Both the position numbers and the translations under genes were made by a program. Of a stretch of DNA of 64,000 nt, positions 30,656-41,701 are shown piece by piece. The stretch's first letter is position 1; every line of letters starts with the position of its first letter. The notes under the pieces were generated by a model. The model was not told the origin of the DNA. It saw only the letters and a list, made by a program, of their open reading frames with translations, and ran no database searches. Source of the DNA: Erinaceus europaeus (Eukaryota; Chordata; Mammalia; Eulipotyphla; Erinaceidae); the NCBI RefSeq assembly GCF_950295315.1, contig NC_080168.1:67031254-67095253 (forward strand). Direction: 5' to 3'.

Positions 30656-31726
30656 CTTATTTCTACTGGGACATAGGCGACCGTTTTGGCAAACTTGAGT
30701 AGTGACAGAGAAGCAGGCAGGAATGCTCAGGTACCTGCAGAGGACAGGTAAGCCCAGGGGAGATGCAGAGTGTGCTGGGCATTGCCCTGCCTGGGGGCCT
30801 GAGCCATGCTCTGCTCCTATTCCCCATGAAGTGGGCAAACACAGTTGGCACCGCCCCAGTGCTCCCTGAAAGGGTGGTTTGCTCATGCTCCGAACCCCCC
30901 CCCACCCCCTGTCACCATCTCTACAGTCTACACCAAGGATAAAAAAGTACAATTCTTGCTTGTCAGTTTATGTGTCATAAATGGCAAAGACAATCATGGT
31001 TAATTACAAAACCAATATATATAGAAGTTTGCTCTCTGGCTTAAATTTAGCTCTGTGAGAAAAAGAAAATGATGCTTGGGTGTAGGGGCAGGCACAAAGC
31101 CCATTTCTGTGTAGAACGACTTACTAGCATGGAATAACTGGTGTCGCTCACAGAAGAGACAAAGCGCCTGCTCAGTGAGTGCTCTCAGTGAAGGAGCCGT
31201 AGCCATGTGGGCTCCTCCTGGTCTGCAAGGGTCTGTTTCCCACAGCCGAGTTCAGATGACTTCCACTGGTACTGTGTGTGGGGGGTGGGTGCAGGGGGAA
31301 GCTGGGACCTGGCCCAGGGTTCACCAGGGGGCTCAGCTGGCTGAGGGTCTTCCCCACAGCTCAGGCAGAGTGGGGAGAGCTGTGTCATCCTGGGTCAGGT
31401 GTCACTGCTGATGTCCTAGGCCTGAGAAAACAGCCCGGCCCTGCCCCTTGATAAGTCTTTTATGCTAAGTGGCTCCTCCAGTCCCTGCACGGTCTCCTAT
31501 GCAGGCTCCTGGACCTCCCCACAGATGCTCCATGCAGATGCCCCCTCCCTCAGAGCGCCTCTGGGAACACCTGCAGCCCTGTGTCCTCACTGCCATCATC
31601 GTCCAGCAGCTAGTGCAGCCGCCCAAATGCCCCGTTCATCTTGTCTCTCACACATGTAGTGCTCACTTGTCTCCCCGCCCCATAGTCTGTTTAACAAATA
31701 ATAAGGCTGACAAGTGGCCCGGTGCC
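30656..31726. other. Unassigned stretch
   Basis: Largest GC-moderate gap in this part; nothing recognised. Confidence 0.4.
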
Positions 31727-31727
31727 C

Positions 31728-31862
31728 AGCAAAGCTGCTTGGCAGGTAGAGCACAAGACTTGCAGGCATGAGCCCAGGTTTCATTGCCAGCGCTGTACAG
31801 GTTGTGTGGTGCTCTGGTTCTCTCTCGTCTCCCTCTCCAAATAAACAAAAGCATATTGTTTT
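31728..31862 (+). mobile_element. Group D SINE (plus)
   Basis: AGCTGCTTGGCAGGTAGAGCACAAGACTTGCAGGC head, CCCAGGTTTCATTGCCAGC and CTCTCCAAATAAACAAAAG end. Confidence 0.72.
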
Positions 31863-31938
31863 TTCAACGTAATGCAGCTACGTAACAGGTCCTTGTGTGT
31901 AAAGCAGAGACACCACTAGAGACACTGGACTTTTTTTT

Positions 31939-32247
31939 TGCCTCCTGAGTTATTGCTGGGGTTCAGCACCTGCACTATGGATCCACTGCTCCTGGAGGCC
32001 ATTTTTCCCATTTTTTGCCCTTGTTATTATTGTTGTTGTCATTGCTATTGTTGTTGGATAGGACAGAGAGAAATCGAGAGAGGAGGGGAGACAGAGAGGG
32101 GGAGAGAAAGATAGACACCTGCAGACCTGCTTCACCACTTGTGAACCAACCCCTCTGTAGGTGGAGAGCCAGGGGCTTGAATCCTTACACCTGTCCTTGT
32201 GCTTTGCGCCATGTGCGCTTAACCCACTGCGCTACCGCCCAACCCCT
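31939..32247 (-). mobile_element. Group A SINE (minus), 13-bp TSD
   Basis: GCCTCCTGAGTTATTGCTGGGG at the left, TTGTTGGATAGGACAGAG, and CTGCGCTACCGCCCAACCCC at the right. TGGACTTTTTTTT is duplicated at 31926-31938 and 32248-32260. Confidence 0.92.
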
Positions 32248-32544
32248 TGGACTTTTTTTTTTCCAGCAACATAAAAGTCTATCAAACTTCCACATTCTAT
32301 ATCTTAAACTCCCATGATGTTATGTGTTAGCTGTGTGCCAATGAGATCAGAGGAACGTGGACTAAGGGGAGGTCATTGTCACAATGCAGTCTGAAGGAAT
32401 CAGGTAGAAAATTCTAGCTGACAGAATTACAGAACAACACATAGTGCTGACTCTCTTAGCAACTTTGCTCCCCTCAATTTATGTTTAAAACATGGATGTG
32501 AGGCTGGGCGGTGGTGCATCAGGTTAAGTGCACATGGTATGAAG

Positions 32545-32987
32545 TGTTGGGTAGTATGCCAGCTCCCCCTGGCTTCTGCTTAACCAAGCACCGGTATGCC
32601 TGTATAGGGATTGGTTTGATCCCATTCAAAGCGGTCTATTTACATAAATCACTTTTACATTTACATAAAGCACCACACTCCCTCCAGGGCATTGGTGGTT
32701 CAGTGGTAGAATTCTTGCCTGCTCCGCCCCCTCTCCTTGTCACACCCTGATTTTCACCAGTCACTTTTCTCTCCACCCTCTGTATATGACATCTTGTTTA
32801 CACCCTACTTGGAAAGTATATAAGAACAACATTGTTTGTTTTGGTAGTGGTAAGTTGAAGTTGTAGTGTTAGGTTTAGCTTAGCTTGGCTTAGATTGTGC
32901 TGCGTCCTGCATGAATAAAGAGATACTGCGTACAACCCAGCTATGAGTCCCGGGTCGTCTGTCTCCTCTCGCGAAGCCAGCCCGACA
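32545..32987 (+). mobile_element. Solo LTR 2 (class II-like ERV), 443 bp, 6-bp TSD
   Basis: Opens TGTTGGG and closes CCCGACA, a perfect 7-bp inverted terminal repeat. It is flanked by ATGAAG at 32539-32544 and 32988-32993. TATA box GTATATAAGAAC at about 32815; AATAAA at about 32915 in CATGAATAAAGAGATAC; the R region before it is GTT/GCTTAG-rich and U5 is about 55 bp. U3 is homologous to solo LTR 1 (366-819) up to the TATA box; R and U5 are not. Confidence 0.92.
32689..32722 (+). other. tRNA-Gly 5'-half-like segment in solo LTR 2
   Basis: 34 bases beginning GCATTGGTGGTTCAGTGG match the 5' half of mammalian tRNA-Gly(GCC) with, by my recollection of that tRNA, a single C-to-T difference. The A box (TGGTTCAGTGG) is intact. 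The 3' half does not follow. Confidence 0.82.
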
Positions 32988-33269
32988 ATGAAGCACAAGG
33001 ACTACCACAAAGATCCCAGTTTGAACCCCAAGCTCCCTGCCTTCATGGGGGTCACTTCACATGATGAAGCAGGTCTACAGATGTCTATCTTTTTCTCCCC
33101 CTCTCTGCCCTCCCCTCCTCTCTGTATTTCTCTCTGTCCTATCCAACATAATGACAACAATAATAACAAAAATGACCTCCAGGAGCAATGGATTTGTAGT
33201 GCAGGCACCCATCCCCAGAGATAACCCTGGAGGCAAAAAAAACCCAACAAACCAACCAACCAACCAAAC

Positions 33270-33405
33270 AAACAAAAAAACAGGCAGAGAGAGAGAAAGA
33301 ACCAGATATCACTGTTGTATGTGTGCTACCGGGGATTGAACTCAAGACCTCATACTTGAGAGTCCAGTGCTTTATCCACTATGCCACCTTCTGGACTACT
33401 TTACA
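33270..33405 (-). mobile_element. Group C SINE (minus)
   Basis: GAGAGAGAAAGAACCAGATATCAC, GGGGATTGAACTCAAGACCTC, CTTGAGAGTCCAGTGCTTTATCC and CACCTTCTGGACTAC. Same landmarks as the copy at 7390. Confidence 0.85.
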
Positions 33406-33409
33406 CACA

Positions 33410-33455
33410 ATTTTTTTTTTTTTTGCCTCCAGGATTGTCGCTGGGGCTCTGTGCC
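33410..33455 (-). mobile_element. Group A SINE 3' fragment (minus)
   Basis: T-run, then GCCTCCAGGATTGTCGCTGGGGCTCTGTGCC, the reversed 3' end; strongly 5'-truncated. Confidence 0.75.
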
Positions 33456-34958
33456 TAGTTATCTGTAGACCTTGTGGTGTATGTCTGTGTCCCTGACCAA
33501 GAAGCCGCTGTTCTACTCATTAGAGGCTTGGTCTGCTGTAAATAGAGTCCTCCTGAGCAGCTGCCTTGTGCCACTCACTTCTCCTCAGGATGCCATGCCC
33601 CAGGCTTACCCATGCTGTCCTGCATGGTCTTAACTTGCCCACTTGACTGTGAGAGCGTTCCTCTGCATGCACACTCCAGGCCTTGCAGTTCCAGTTTGCC
33701 TTTGCTTGTGAGACTGGGAGCTACTGAAGGGTGAAGGAGGAGAGCCTAGTGTATTGTTAGCAACTCTGCAGGACTGACCACAATGTTCTACACGAGGATG
33801 GTGCTCTGCAGATGTGTATTTAGTGGAAGTGTTCAGTAAGGCAGTAGAAGGGGGGAACAAAGTATCTGGAACCAACCATAAAACCTCGATGTGGGCCTGT
33901 GCACGTCCAGTCCAGTGAGAGGACAGCCCTCCAAGTAAAGCTTCAGAGACTTATGTGTCTCGAGACGAGACGCCTTCGTGCTTCCCACCTTCTGTCTCTG
34001 GCAGTGTAAGCGGTGTGTGGCAGGGGAGACTGGCTTCTAGGCTCTGTTGTTTTCCATTTGAAGGGATGTGCCCTTACAGGAGATTGACATGGGGCAAAGC
34101 TAGACTCTAAGCAGGTGAAGGTGGGTGGTAAACTGTCCTTCCTGAGGTGCCTGGCCAGCAAGCTGCGTCCCCTAAGCAATTAAACACCTTGGAAACAGCC
34201 CCACAGAGCAGTCCTGCTCGGGCCTGACCCTCCTCTTCCTGTTCCTCAGGGCTGGACTGGAGAAGACAGGCTTGGCTTTGGGGCATTGTTCTGTCATGCA
34301 CAAAGTCTGAAGAGCACCCCCTTCACTCCATAGACTCTGTTGTATTACCTTCTCTCCAGGAAGACCTGTTTTTAACAATATATTTCATTAATCACAAAGA
34401 GCCAGGAACTGTGCTTCCTGACCTGTTTTCCAGGGAACAATCCCTCCTGCTGCTTTTCAAGCAAGACCCTGCTGAGTGAAAATGTAAGGTTTAAAAATCA
34501 TGCTTCCACAGTTGTGAGTGTTGGGTGTTTGGAAGCTGCAGTATTGTTTGCCAGAGCTGTCAAAACCCATACTTTGAGAAGCCTTTTTTTGTAGGCTGAC
34601 GATTATATATAAGCATCCAAATGTAGGTGGGAGAAAGCGTGTTAAGTAAAATAAAGGCGAATTTTAAAGGTCTCCTAAATACACTAGTCTTTTTTTTAAA
34701 TTTAATTTCTTGTGTTAAGTATGTGTATGGGCATTGTTTCAGAAATGAGTTGTAGGCTTCTACCCAAACTAAGGAGAGCCCTGTTAGCTTTGCCCTGCCT
34801 GCTTCCAACTGCTCTGGGCTGTTAACTCACAGCTTTCAATTATTTCTTTGGACATTTGTATTCTGATTTGTATTCTGATTGTTGAACAACATGTTTGGGT
34901 TACTGTTTGCACCTGCTCTTTCTTTCTTTCTTTCTCTCTTTTCTTTTTTTCTTTTTTT
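33456..34958. other. Unassigned single-copy-looking stretch
   Basis: About 1.5 kb free of recognisable recent repeats. Frames are short and without recognised domains. Confidence 0.4.
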
Positions 34959-34959
34959 T

Positions 34960-35178
34960 TTTTTTTTACCAGCTCTGTGCCTGCAAGATTCTACTACTGC
35001 CCAAGGAGTTTTTTTCTTCAAGATGGAGAGAGAGCTAGAGGGAAGAAGAAAGAGACCCCACAGCACTGTCTCACTGTTGGGAAGCTTCTCTATTGCATCA
35101 TGCTCATGGAGGTGGCTGGGTCCTCACACTCAGTGAGGTGTGTGCTCTGTCAGGTGAGCTACCTCCCAGCCCCTACTA
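34960..35178 (-). mobile_element. Group D SINE (minus), preceded by a pyrimidine run
   Basis: CTTTCTTTCTTTCTCTC and T-run at 34918-34968 (tail), GGAGAGAGAGCTAGAGG, CACAGCACTGTCTCACTGTTGG, and the head complement GTCAGGTGAGCTACCTCCCAGCCCC. Confidence 0.72.
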
Positions 35179-35365
35179 TTCATTTTTTCTCTTCTCCCTC
35201 CATTTCAGACATTAGTCACTGGTTTCTAAGTAAGGAAGGTGAAGACTTAACCCTCTTCCCTTTTGATTGAATTATTAGGTTAAGTATATATTAATGATAG
35301 CTAAGTCATGGAATAATATTTGTGATAATGACCTTTCAACTTTTGAACAGTAATATCTTTCTTTA

Positions 35366-35568
35366 AAAAAAAAACTTTACTTATTTATTTGGTAGGACAG
35401 TGAGAAATCAAGAAGGGAGGGAGATAGAGACAGAGAGACACCTGCAGCCCTGCTTTCACCACTCATGAAGCTTTCCCCTGCAGGTGGGGACCAGGGACTC
35501 GAACCTTGGTCCTTGCACACTGTAATGTGTTCACTTAACCAGGTACACCACCATCCAGCCCTATATGT
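35366..35568 (-). mobile_element. Group A-short SINE (minus)
   Basis: TTTACTTATTTATTTGGTAGGACAGTGAG, CACCTGCAGCCCTGCTTTCACCACTCATG, CCCCTGCAGGTGGGGACC and GTTCACTTAACCAGGTACACCACCATCCAGCCC. Confidence 0.9.
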
Positions 35569-36060
35569 CTTTCTTTTTTAAAAAAGAAAACAACCAATTC
35601 TTATTTTTGGAATCATTTCTGTTAGCTGTGTAATAATAACCAGTAAATAGAGCACCCCCAATTCTTCCACCGAAAGTGTGTGCCTGATCTTCAGAGCATC
35701 CAATCATCTTTACTCCCTAACAGCCAGTACCTGGGACTGTGTTATCAGACCCAGTCTGAACTGGTTATTCTAGTTTTGCATTTGCTTATATCACACATGT
35801 AAGTCCAGGGCTCTTCTCAGGTCACATGGACAATTCTAGAAGCCTGGATCTCTCTGCTTCCTGGTAAACAGGAGGTGGCACAGACCCAGCCGGTGGCCGA
35901 GAGGGTGTAGAGGATAGTTGTTGGAGAAATCTCTGCCCTCTTGTAGGACTATGTGAAAGCTTGGTAGAGCTTAGGGGAGCTCTCCCATCCTTGGATGGAG
36001 GTCTGGAAAGACACCCCACTGGTTGGCCTCTCCCAGATAGGGATGAGCTAAGAGGGAAAA
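35569..36060. other. Unassigned stretch
   Basis: Nothing recognised. Confidence 0.4.
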
Positions 36061-36660
36061 GTCTTCCATGACTCAGTTTCCCCTTGTTAATCTCTCAAGC
36101 CCACAGAAAGTCTCCAAGCCTCTCACACTTAGTTCCCCCTGCTAGCAGGCCAAATGGCTGTCTGCTTGAGGGTTCACTCAAAGTTCACTATAGTCATTCA
36201 AAGTTCACATGTTCACTATAAGTTCACCTTTTGATCATATAGGAGAACACACTCTACCATACACCCTTGCCAATACTTTGGCAGTGAGACCCCCACATCT
36301 ATTTCCTTGCTTTTCTTTGATATCTATGATTTACATCAAGTTTTGTCTCTCTTTGTTTCATCTCACTCTACTGGTGTAGCCACTATGTTTTTCTTAATAC
36401 CTTTGGATAATTAACATGCCCGCATCATGGAGACTAATTGTTCTGACCTTTTGGTATCACATCAATTCTTGTCATTCCTACCCCTCGCCACTATAGGGGC
36501 AAGCTGACCTTTAAGAAACCTGTAATTTCTGACATATGTGAAAAATGTTCTTTGTTCTGTTTGCTATGAAACCTTGTGTTCTACCCTAAATAAACAGAGG
36601 TTCCTACAAGGATCTCTCCTGGTGCTTCCTTCTTTGTATGTGGTCACTAGAACCAGTAGC
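36061..36660 (+). other. Possible old ERV LTR
   Basis: The right part (AAACCTTGTGTTCTACCCTAAATAAACAGAGG then TCTCTCCTGGTGCTTCC) has the R/U5 look of an LTR with AATAAA at about 36590. I could not define ends or a TSD. It could also be unrelated single-copy DNA. Confidence 0.3.
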
Positions 36661-36844
36661 GGAAGGCCAGTGGCTTACCTCCTGGTTGGAGCCACTCCAC
36701 GTGAGCACCAGCACCCTCTCTTCAGTTCCCGTCTTCGTCTGTGCCCACACCATGCCTGTTCACACTCCATTGTGCTTTCTGTTTTGCTTTGTGTTTTATT
36801 TTGTGATATCCCCTTCTGGAAGGCTGCGGACCTGATATTTCACA

Positions 36845-37045
36845 ACTGAGAGACAGCTCACCAGGTGTAGAGCTCACACTTCACCATGTGCAAGTGCCAT
36901 GATTCAGACCCTTGCAGCACAGGGGGACCGGGGTGGGAGTGTTCATAAATGGTGGGATAGTGCTGTAGCATCTCTCGTTTCCTCTCCTCTGTCTCTTTCC
37001 CTGCATCTCTGTCTCTGTGTCGGAAATTAAAAGGAAAAAAAGAGG
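36845..37045 (+). mobile_element. Group D SINE (plus)
   Basis: GAGAGACAGCTCACCAGGTGTAGAGCTCACACTTCACCATGTGC head, CATGATTCAGACCC, GATAGTGCTGTAGCATCTCTC and TGTGTCGGAAATTAAAAGG end. Confidence 0.72.
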
Positions 37046-37557
37046 CCGGTCTGTGGCGGTAGAATTGCATGAGGCTCCATCTGGAAAAAAAAAAATCTCA
37101 CATTGGTTCCCACTGTTCTGAAATCTCACAGGCATCTCTTCTGACCAAAGTGTCACTCAGCTCTGGGGGCCACTGGGATCTAGCCAGGGACTGCTGGCAC
37201 ACAAGCCAGCCACCACACTCTGCCCCCTCAGCCTGGGACACGTCTTCAGCAGTCTCCTTGCACTACTGGTTGTGCAAGTCTATATTCCTCTCACCTGCTC
37301 TCGTTTTGTGGTACACTAGAGCTCACTGGTTTTCTGATTTTTTGCTTGACTATTTTCTAAACTTTTGTATTTGTTTGATCTTCGGAAAAATTTATTGAAT
37401 TTTTTTTTTTAATTCTTCTGTGGCTATTTCAACTTAGTTATATTTTTGTAATCAAGCCATTCTGATATTTTTTGTTTTCATTTCATGGATGTAACTGTGC
37501 TCATCATTCAGTTAATATTATATTTTTCCAGACTTTGTTCTGTCCTCTACATTACAT
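37046..37557. other. Unassigned stretch
   Basis: Nothing recognised; AT-rich after 37320. Confidence 0.4.
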
Positions 37558-37568
37558 CTTTTCTATGA

Positions 37569-37887
37569 GTTTTTTTTTTGCCTCCAGGGTTATTGCTGGG
37601 GTTCAGTGCCTGCACTATGAATCCACTGCTCATTTTTCCCATTTTGTTGCCCTTGTTGTCATTGTTATTCTTATTGTTGTTATAGCTGTTGTTGTTGTTG
37701 TTGGATAGGACAGAGAGAAATGTAGAGAGGAGGGGAAGACAGAGGGGAGTGAGAAAGACAGACACCTGCAGACCTGTTTCACTGCTTGTGAAGCAGGTAG
37801 GGAGGCTGGGGCTCTAACAGAGATCCTTACGCCGGTCCTTGTGCTTTGTGCCATGTGCGTTTAACCTGCTGTGTTGTCACCCGACCC
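37569..37887 (-). mobile_element. Group A SINE (minus), 11-bp TSD
   Basis: T-run and GCCTCCAGGGTTATTGCTGGGG at the left; GTGTTGTCACCCGACCCC at the head end. CTTTTCTATGA is duplicated at 37558-37568 and 37888-37898. Confidence 0.93.
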
Positions 37888-38123
37888 CTTTTCTATGACT
37901 TTTAACCTCAGAGTCAGCATCTTGCTTTCCCCTGTCTTTGGTAGAGGAGGCTTTCCTCAGATAGCAGTCAGTTATCTGAGGCCTTTGCAATATCAACCCC
38001 CTCACAGGACCCTTCCAGGACATGTCCCTTTGGCAGGAGGATCAGGGTTAGCTCAGGGTCTCTGAGACTCGGGGCTCTCCCTCTCCAGAAAGAACTTTTT
38101 TTTTTTTTGAGAAAGAAGCCTAA

Positions 38124-38450
38124 AGGGCCAGGTGTAGCTCAGTGGGTTAAGCGCACCTGGGACAAAGTGCAAGGACTAGTGTAAGGATCTGGGTTCGATC
38201 CCCTGATTCCCCACCTGCATGGGGTCACTTCACAAGCAGTAAAGCAGGTGTCTACCTTTCTCTCCCCCCCTCTGTCTTCTCCTCCTCTCTGTTTTTCTCT
38301 GCCCTATCCAACAACAATGACAGCAATAACAACAATAATAACAACAATGATAAACAACGAGGGCAACAAAAGGGAAAAAATGACCTCCAGAAGCAGTGGA
38401 TTCATAGTGCAGGCACCGAGCTCCAGCAATAACCCTGGAGGCAGAAACTA
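38124..38450 (+). mobile_element. Group A SINE (plus)
   Basis: AGGGCCAGGTGTAGCTCAGTGGGTTAAGCGCACC head, GGGTTCGATCCCC B box, to CAATAACCCTGGAGGC. Its tail continues as the (GAAA)n array. Confidence 0.92.
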
Positions 38451-38528
38451 AAAAAAGAAAGAAAGAAAGAAAGAAAGAAAGAAGGAAAGAAAGAAAGAAC
38501 AAAAGAAAGAAAGAAAGAAAGAAAGGAA

Positions 38529-38585
<57 letters not shown>
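38451..38585 (+). repeat. (GAAA)n microsatellite in SINE tail
   Basis: About 135 bp of GAAA units with occasional GGAA. Confidence 0.95.
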
Positions 38586-39216
38586 GAGATGTATTTTGGC
38601 AAGCAGACTGCATCTGACAATGGCAGTTGTGTGGTTGTGCTGGTTTCCATGCAAGAAAGCCATTCTCCCCAACTGAGTTACCCGCCCCCCCCTGTGCCCT
38701 ACACAGACAACCTGTGGTTTGCCCTGTGCTGTCCTACCCTCTCCTCATCTTCTGAGACCCCTCCTCTCTCTGAGCCCCAAACCCCAGACCCCCGTCCCAT
38801 TCCTTGGCTCAGGGTTTGACCCTCAGTCTGCTGAACTGGAATCTCATTCACAGTGAGATGTGTTCACAGTGGCCCTCTCGCAGAAGGAGCCCGGGGTGCT
38901 GTGCAGGCCCCTGTGGCCTGTTCTCTGGATGGTCCTGCTTGGCCAGGGCTCTCACCCCAGAGGATTCAATCTCCACCTGGCCTACAGAGTATGCTCCCAG
39001 GGGACACTGCGTGTCCATCGGTGAGGGCCTCTGTGTGGCTCTGCAGACTCCCACATTTGCCTCTCCTTGGTCTTGACTGGCATCCCCCAGTTAAAACTCT
39101 CAGCTCTGGGGGAAGAGCTTTCTGCCTCTGAGGTCAGCCAGGGGTATGTATCTCAGTGCCCATGCCATCTGGAGCTGCCCTCCTCCCCCTTCTCCTCCTC
39201 CCCTTCTTCCTCCTCC
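38586..39216. other. Unassigned stretch
   Basis: Nothing recognised; CCT/CTT-rich at 39178-39215. Confidence 0.4.
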
Positions 39217-39217
39217 T

Positions 39218-39300
39218 TTGGAAAAATTGGCCACCAGGAGCAGTGGATTTGTAGTTCTGGCACCAAGCCACAGAGATAACCCTAGAAGAAAAAAAAAAAG
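39218..39300 (+). mobile_element. Group A SINE 3' body fragment (plus)
   Basis: GGAAAAATTGGCCACCAGGAGCAGTGGATTTGTAG to GAGATAACCCTAGAAG and poly-A; 5'-truncated. Confidence 0.82.
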
Positions 39301-39361
39301 TGCCTACTAATAGCTTGGATTTTGTGGGTTAATAAAGTGGTTTGTGATGTCAAAAATGGCA

Positions 39362-39400
39362 ATATGTGCACTTAACCACGTGCATCACCGCCCGACACCA
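39362..39400 (-). mobile_element. Group A SINE head fragment (minus)
   Basis: GTGCACTTAACCACGTGCATCACCGCCCGACACC is the reversed head of a group A SINE; the rest is missing. Confidence 0.65.
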
Positions 39401-39419
39401 GAGATGTATAAAATAGCGT

Positions 39420-39548
39420 CTGGGGGCCTGAAAGGTGGCACATTGGGTAGAGTACTGGGCTGACAGCCATGAGGCCCTGGGCCCAGCCCCTAGTGTCATA
39501 CCTGCCAGAGAGATGCCATGGCTCTCCTGCCCCGCCCACCTTAAGAAG
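39420..39548 (+). mobile_element. Group D-like SINE (plus), diverged
   Basis: GGGGCCTGAAAGGTGGCACATTGGGTAGAGTACTGGGC head and GCCCTGGGCCCAGCCCCTAGTGTCATACC. Confidence 0.55.
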
Positions 39549-40322
39549 GAAGTGAGGACTTTCAAAAATGATGTCTGAAATTTCCAAAAGGTGACATCTG
39601 TCCAGAAAGGACTGGAACACCCCAGGTGAAGCGTTGTGTTTGTGTGTGTTAAGTCTGAGTGGGTGTGAGTGTAGACTTACACTCTCATGAGGAGGGGAGC
39701 ACCAATCATTTCAGTGGCCCACAACCTGGGGGTCCACTTCCAAAACGTCCAAAACAATGTCCTGCCTATGACATGTACTGTGCCAAGGGCAGCCTCACGT
39801 CCCTGGCGACTTCTAAGCGTCTGGAATCCTGGTCTTCTGGACAGTGGCTGGAAACTCTTCAGTGTCCAGACCCCCAGCCTCCATGAGTGCCGGCACAGAG
39901 GAGGTGGCGTGGGCCACCCATGGGTGGGTGGGTCCTGGCTCACCGTCTGCAACCTGCTGTCTCCTCGGCCTCTCGGAGGGTCTGGTCTGCAGGAATCTGT
40001 CCACCCCGTCCTCTCAGCCAGCCCTCATGTACATGGCTGCTGGCACCTCATCCCAAAGGCCTTGTGACCTGCTCTCTGTCCCCTTCGTGCATCTGGGAAA
40101 ATGGCCATGTGCCAAGCAGGCCTCCATGCTTTCTTCTAGGCAGATCTTTGAACTAGAATCAGAATGGTGCTGTCTGGATTCAATTCTTTTCATACAGAAC
40201 ATTCAGGGGCCTCACAGGGACACAGTGATGGCGTGGGGAGAGGCCCTGTGGCCACCACTGCCCTGACCTCTGCGCACAGACACTTACCCCTGGATGGAGT
40301 TGGGTGGGGGTGCATCAGGACG
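39549..40322. other. Unassigned stretch
   Basis: Overlapping frames of 90-140 codons on the plus strand show no recognisable domain and no sign of splice structure. Confidence 0.4.
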
Positions 40323-40324
40323 CT

Positions 40325-40532
40325 TTTTTTTTAAAAATCATCTATTAGATAGAAACAGCCAGAAATTGAGAAGGGAGAGGGGGATAGGGTGGGAGAAAGA
40401 CAGACACACCTGCAGTCCTGCTCCACCACTCATGAAGCGTCCCCTCTGCAGGTGGGGACCGGGAGCTTGGAGCTGTGTCCTTGCACTGCACATGTGTGCT
40501 TAAACTGGTGCGCCACTGCCTGCCCCCACTTC
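40325..40532 (-). mobile_element. Group A-short SINE (minus)
   Basis: AAAATCATCTATTAGATAGAAACAGCCAGAAATTGAG, CTCTGCAGGTGGGGACCGGG and CTTAAACTGGTGCGCCACTGCC. Confidence 0.87.
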
Positions 40533-41368
40533 AGGACCTTGGCTCCTGGTCCAGCTCTCAGGCACAGCCTCCCAGTGGCTGTGGTTACATCCAAATGCAC
40601 CACACCACTCTTGAGAGTCCCCTGAGCAGGAAAGACCTTCTTTGCAGAAGGAGCTTAGACTTCCTCTGAGCCACCCAATAGAGGCAGGCAGAGAACACCC
40701 CTGCCTTCTCTGTGCACACCCTCCAAACCTCCTCTCTCCCGTTCTATCTCCAGCAGGGACAGGCCACCCACCTCATGCTAAGGTGCTTACACACACCCTC
40801 AGGCTGCAGGTGTCCTACAGGACTTGCCTTGGTGTGGCCATGCTGATCCCCAGCGCAGCTGATGGGCCTGGCTCTGCTGAGGCTCCAGGATGTGCCAGAG
40901 GTGCTGGCGGGCCTTGCCAACTGTGTTCCCGAGGATCCGCTCAGGCTCTGTGCACCAGCCAGTGGAGAGAGACAGACAGATGGGTGCAGAGGCAGGACTG
41001 GTTTGGAGTTTCTCGGCTGAGGCAGGGCTAGCAAGGTCTCTGGACCTTGTGCAGATGGAGAGTGAAGATAGCGGTGCAGGAGCTTTGGGAGGGAGAAGAG
41101 CCCTGCACCCCTTTGCATTGGGGGAACTGCTCTGTACTCCCACTAAGGCACCAGGCATGGCAGGGCTGCCTGGTGGGCAGGTCTCCCAGAAGGGCACTGG
41201 CCTCAGCTCATGAGTCTGCTCATCCAGCCCCAGGTGGCCCCCCAGAACTCACTCCAAGGACACAGTCAAGCTCGGACATGGGGTCCTGCACAGGGTGGAT
41301 GCTGCTCAAGAGGGCGTGCCACAAGCCTGGGGACTCTGTTCTGTGTGGCTGTAAAGGAACAGAGTGTG
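40533..41368. other. Unassigned GC-rich stretch
   Basis: Nothing recognised. Confidence 0.4.
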
Positions 41369-41369
41369 G

Positions 41370-41562
41370 GGGGCCAGGTGGTGGTGTACCTGGTTGAGCA
41401 CTCACATTACGGTGTGCCAGGATCCGGTTCCAGCCCTGCCTCCTCACCTACAGGGGGAAGCTTCATGAGTGGTGAAGCAGGGCTGCAGCTGTCTCTCTCT
41501 CTCTGTCTCTACCTCCCTCTCAATTTATCTGTCTCTATTCAATAATGAATAAAAATATGAAA
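41370..41562 (+). mobile_element. Group A-short SINE (plus)
   Basis: GGGGGGCCAGGTGGTGGTGTACCTGGTTGAGC head, CCGGTTCCAGCCCTGCC, GGTGAAGCAGGGCTGCAGC and ATTCAATAATGAATAAAAATATG end. Confidence 0.9.
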
Positions 41563-41701
41563 GAAAGAGAGAGAAATAAAGGGGGTGTGGAGACCTTGGG
41601 GGTCAGTGTCAGGAAATGTAACATGGGCAGCATTTTACCCCAGCCTGCCCCACACACTGCTCCAGTCTTCCCAGCTGGATAAAGCCCTCTACAGTGAGTG
41701 T

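Larger units (their letters stand above)
32503..33240 (+). mobile_element. Group A SINE (plus) split by a solo LTR
   Basis: The head (GGCTGGGCGGTGGTGCATCAGGTTAAGTGCACATGG) lies at 32503-32544. The remainder (GCACAAGGACTACCACAAAGATCCC ... GATAACCCTGGAGGC and poly-A) continues at 32988 after the LTR. The SINE is therefore older than the LTR insertion. Confidence 0.92.

Noticed and set aside
32613..32722. Pol III gene (complete tRNA-Gly) in solo LTR 2
   Set aside because: Only the 5' half with the A box is present. A B-box-like GGTTTGATCCC occurs at 32613-32623, but upstream of the A box, the wrong order for a tRNA-type promoter.
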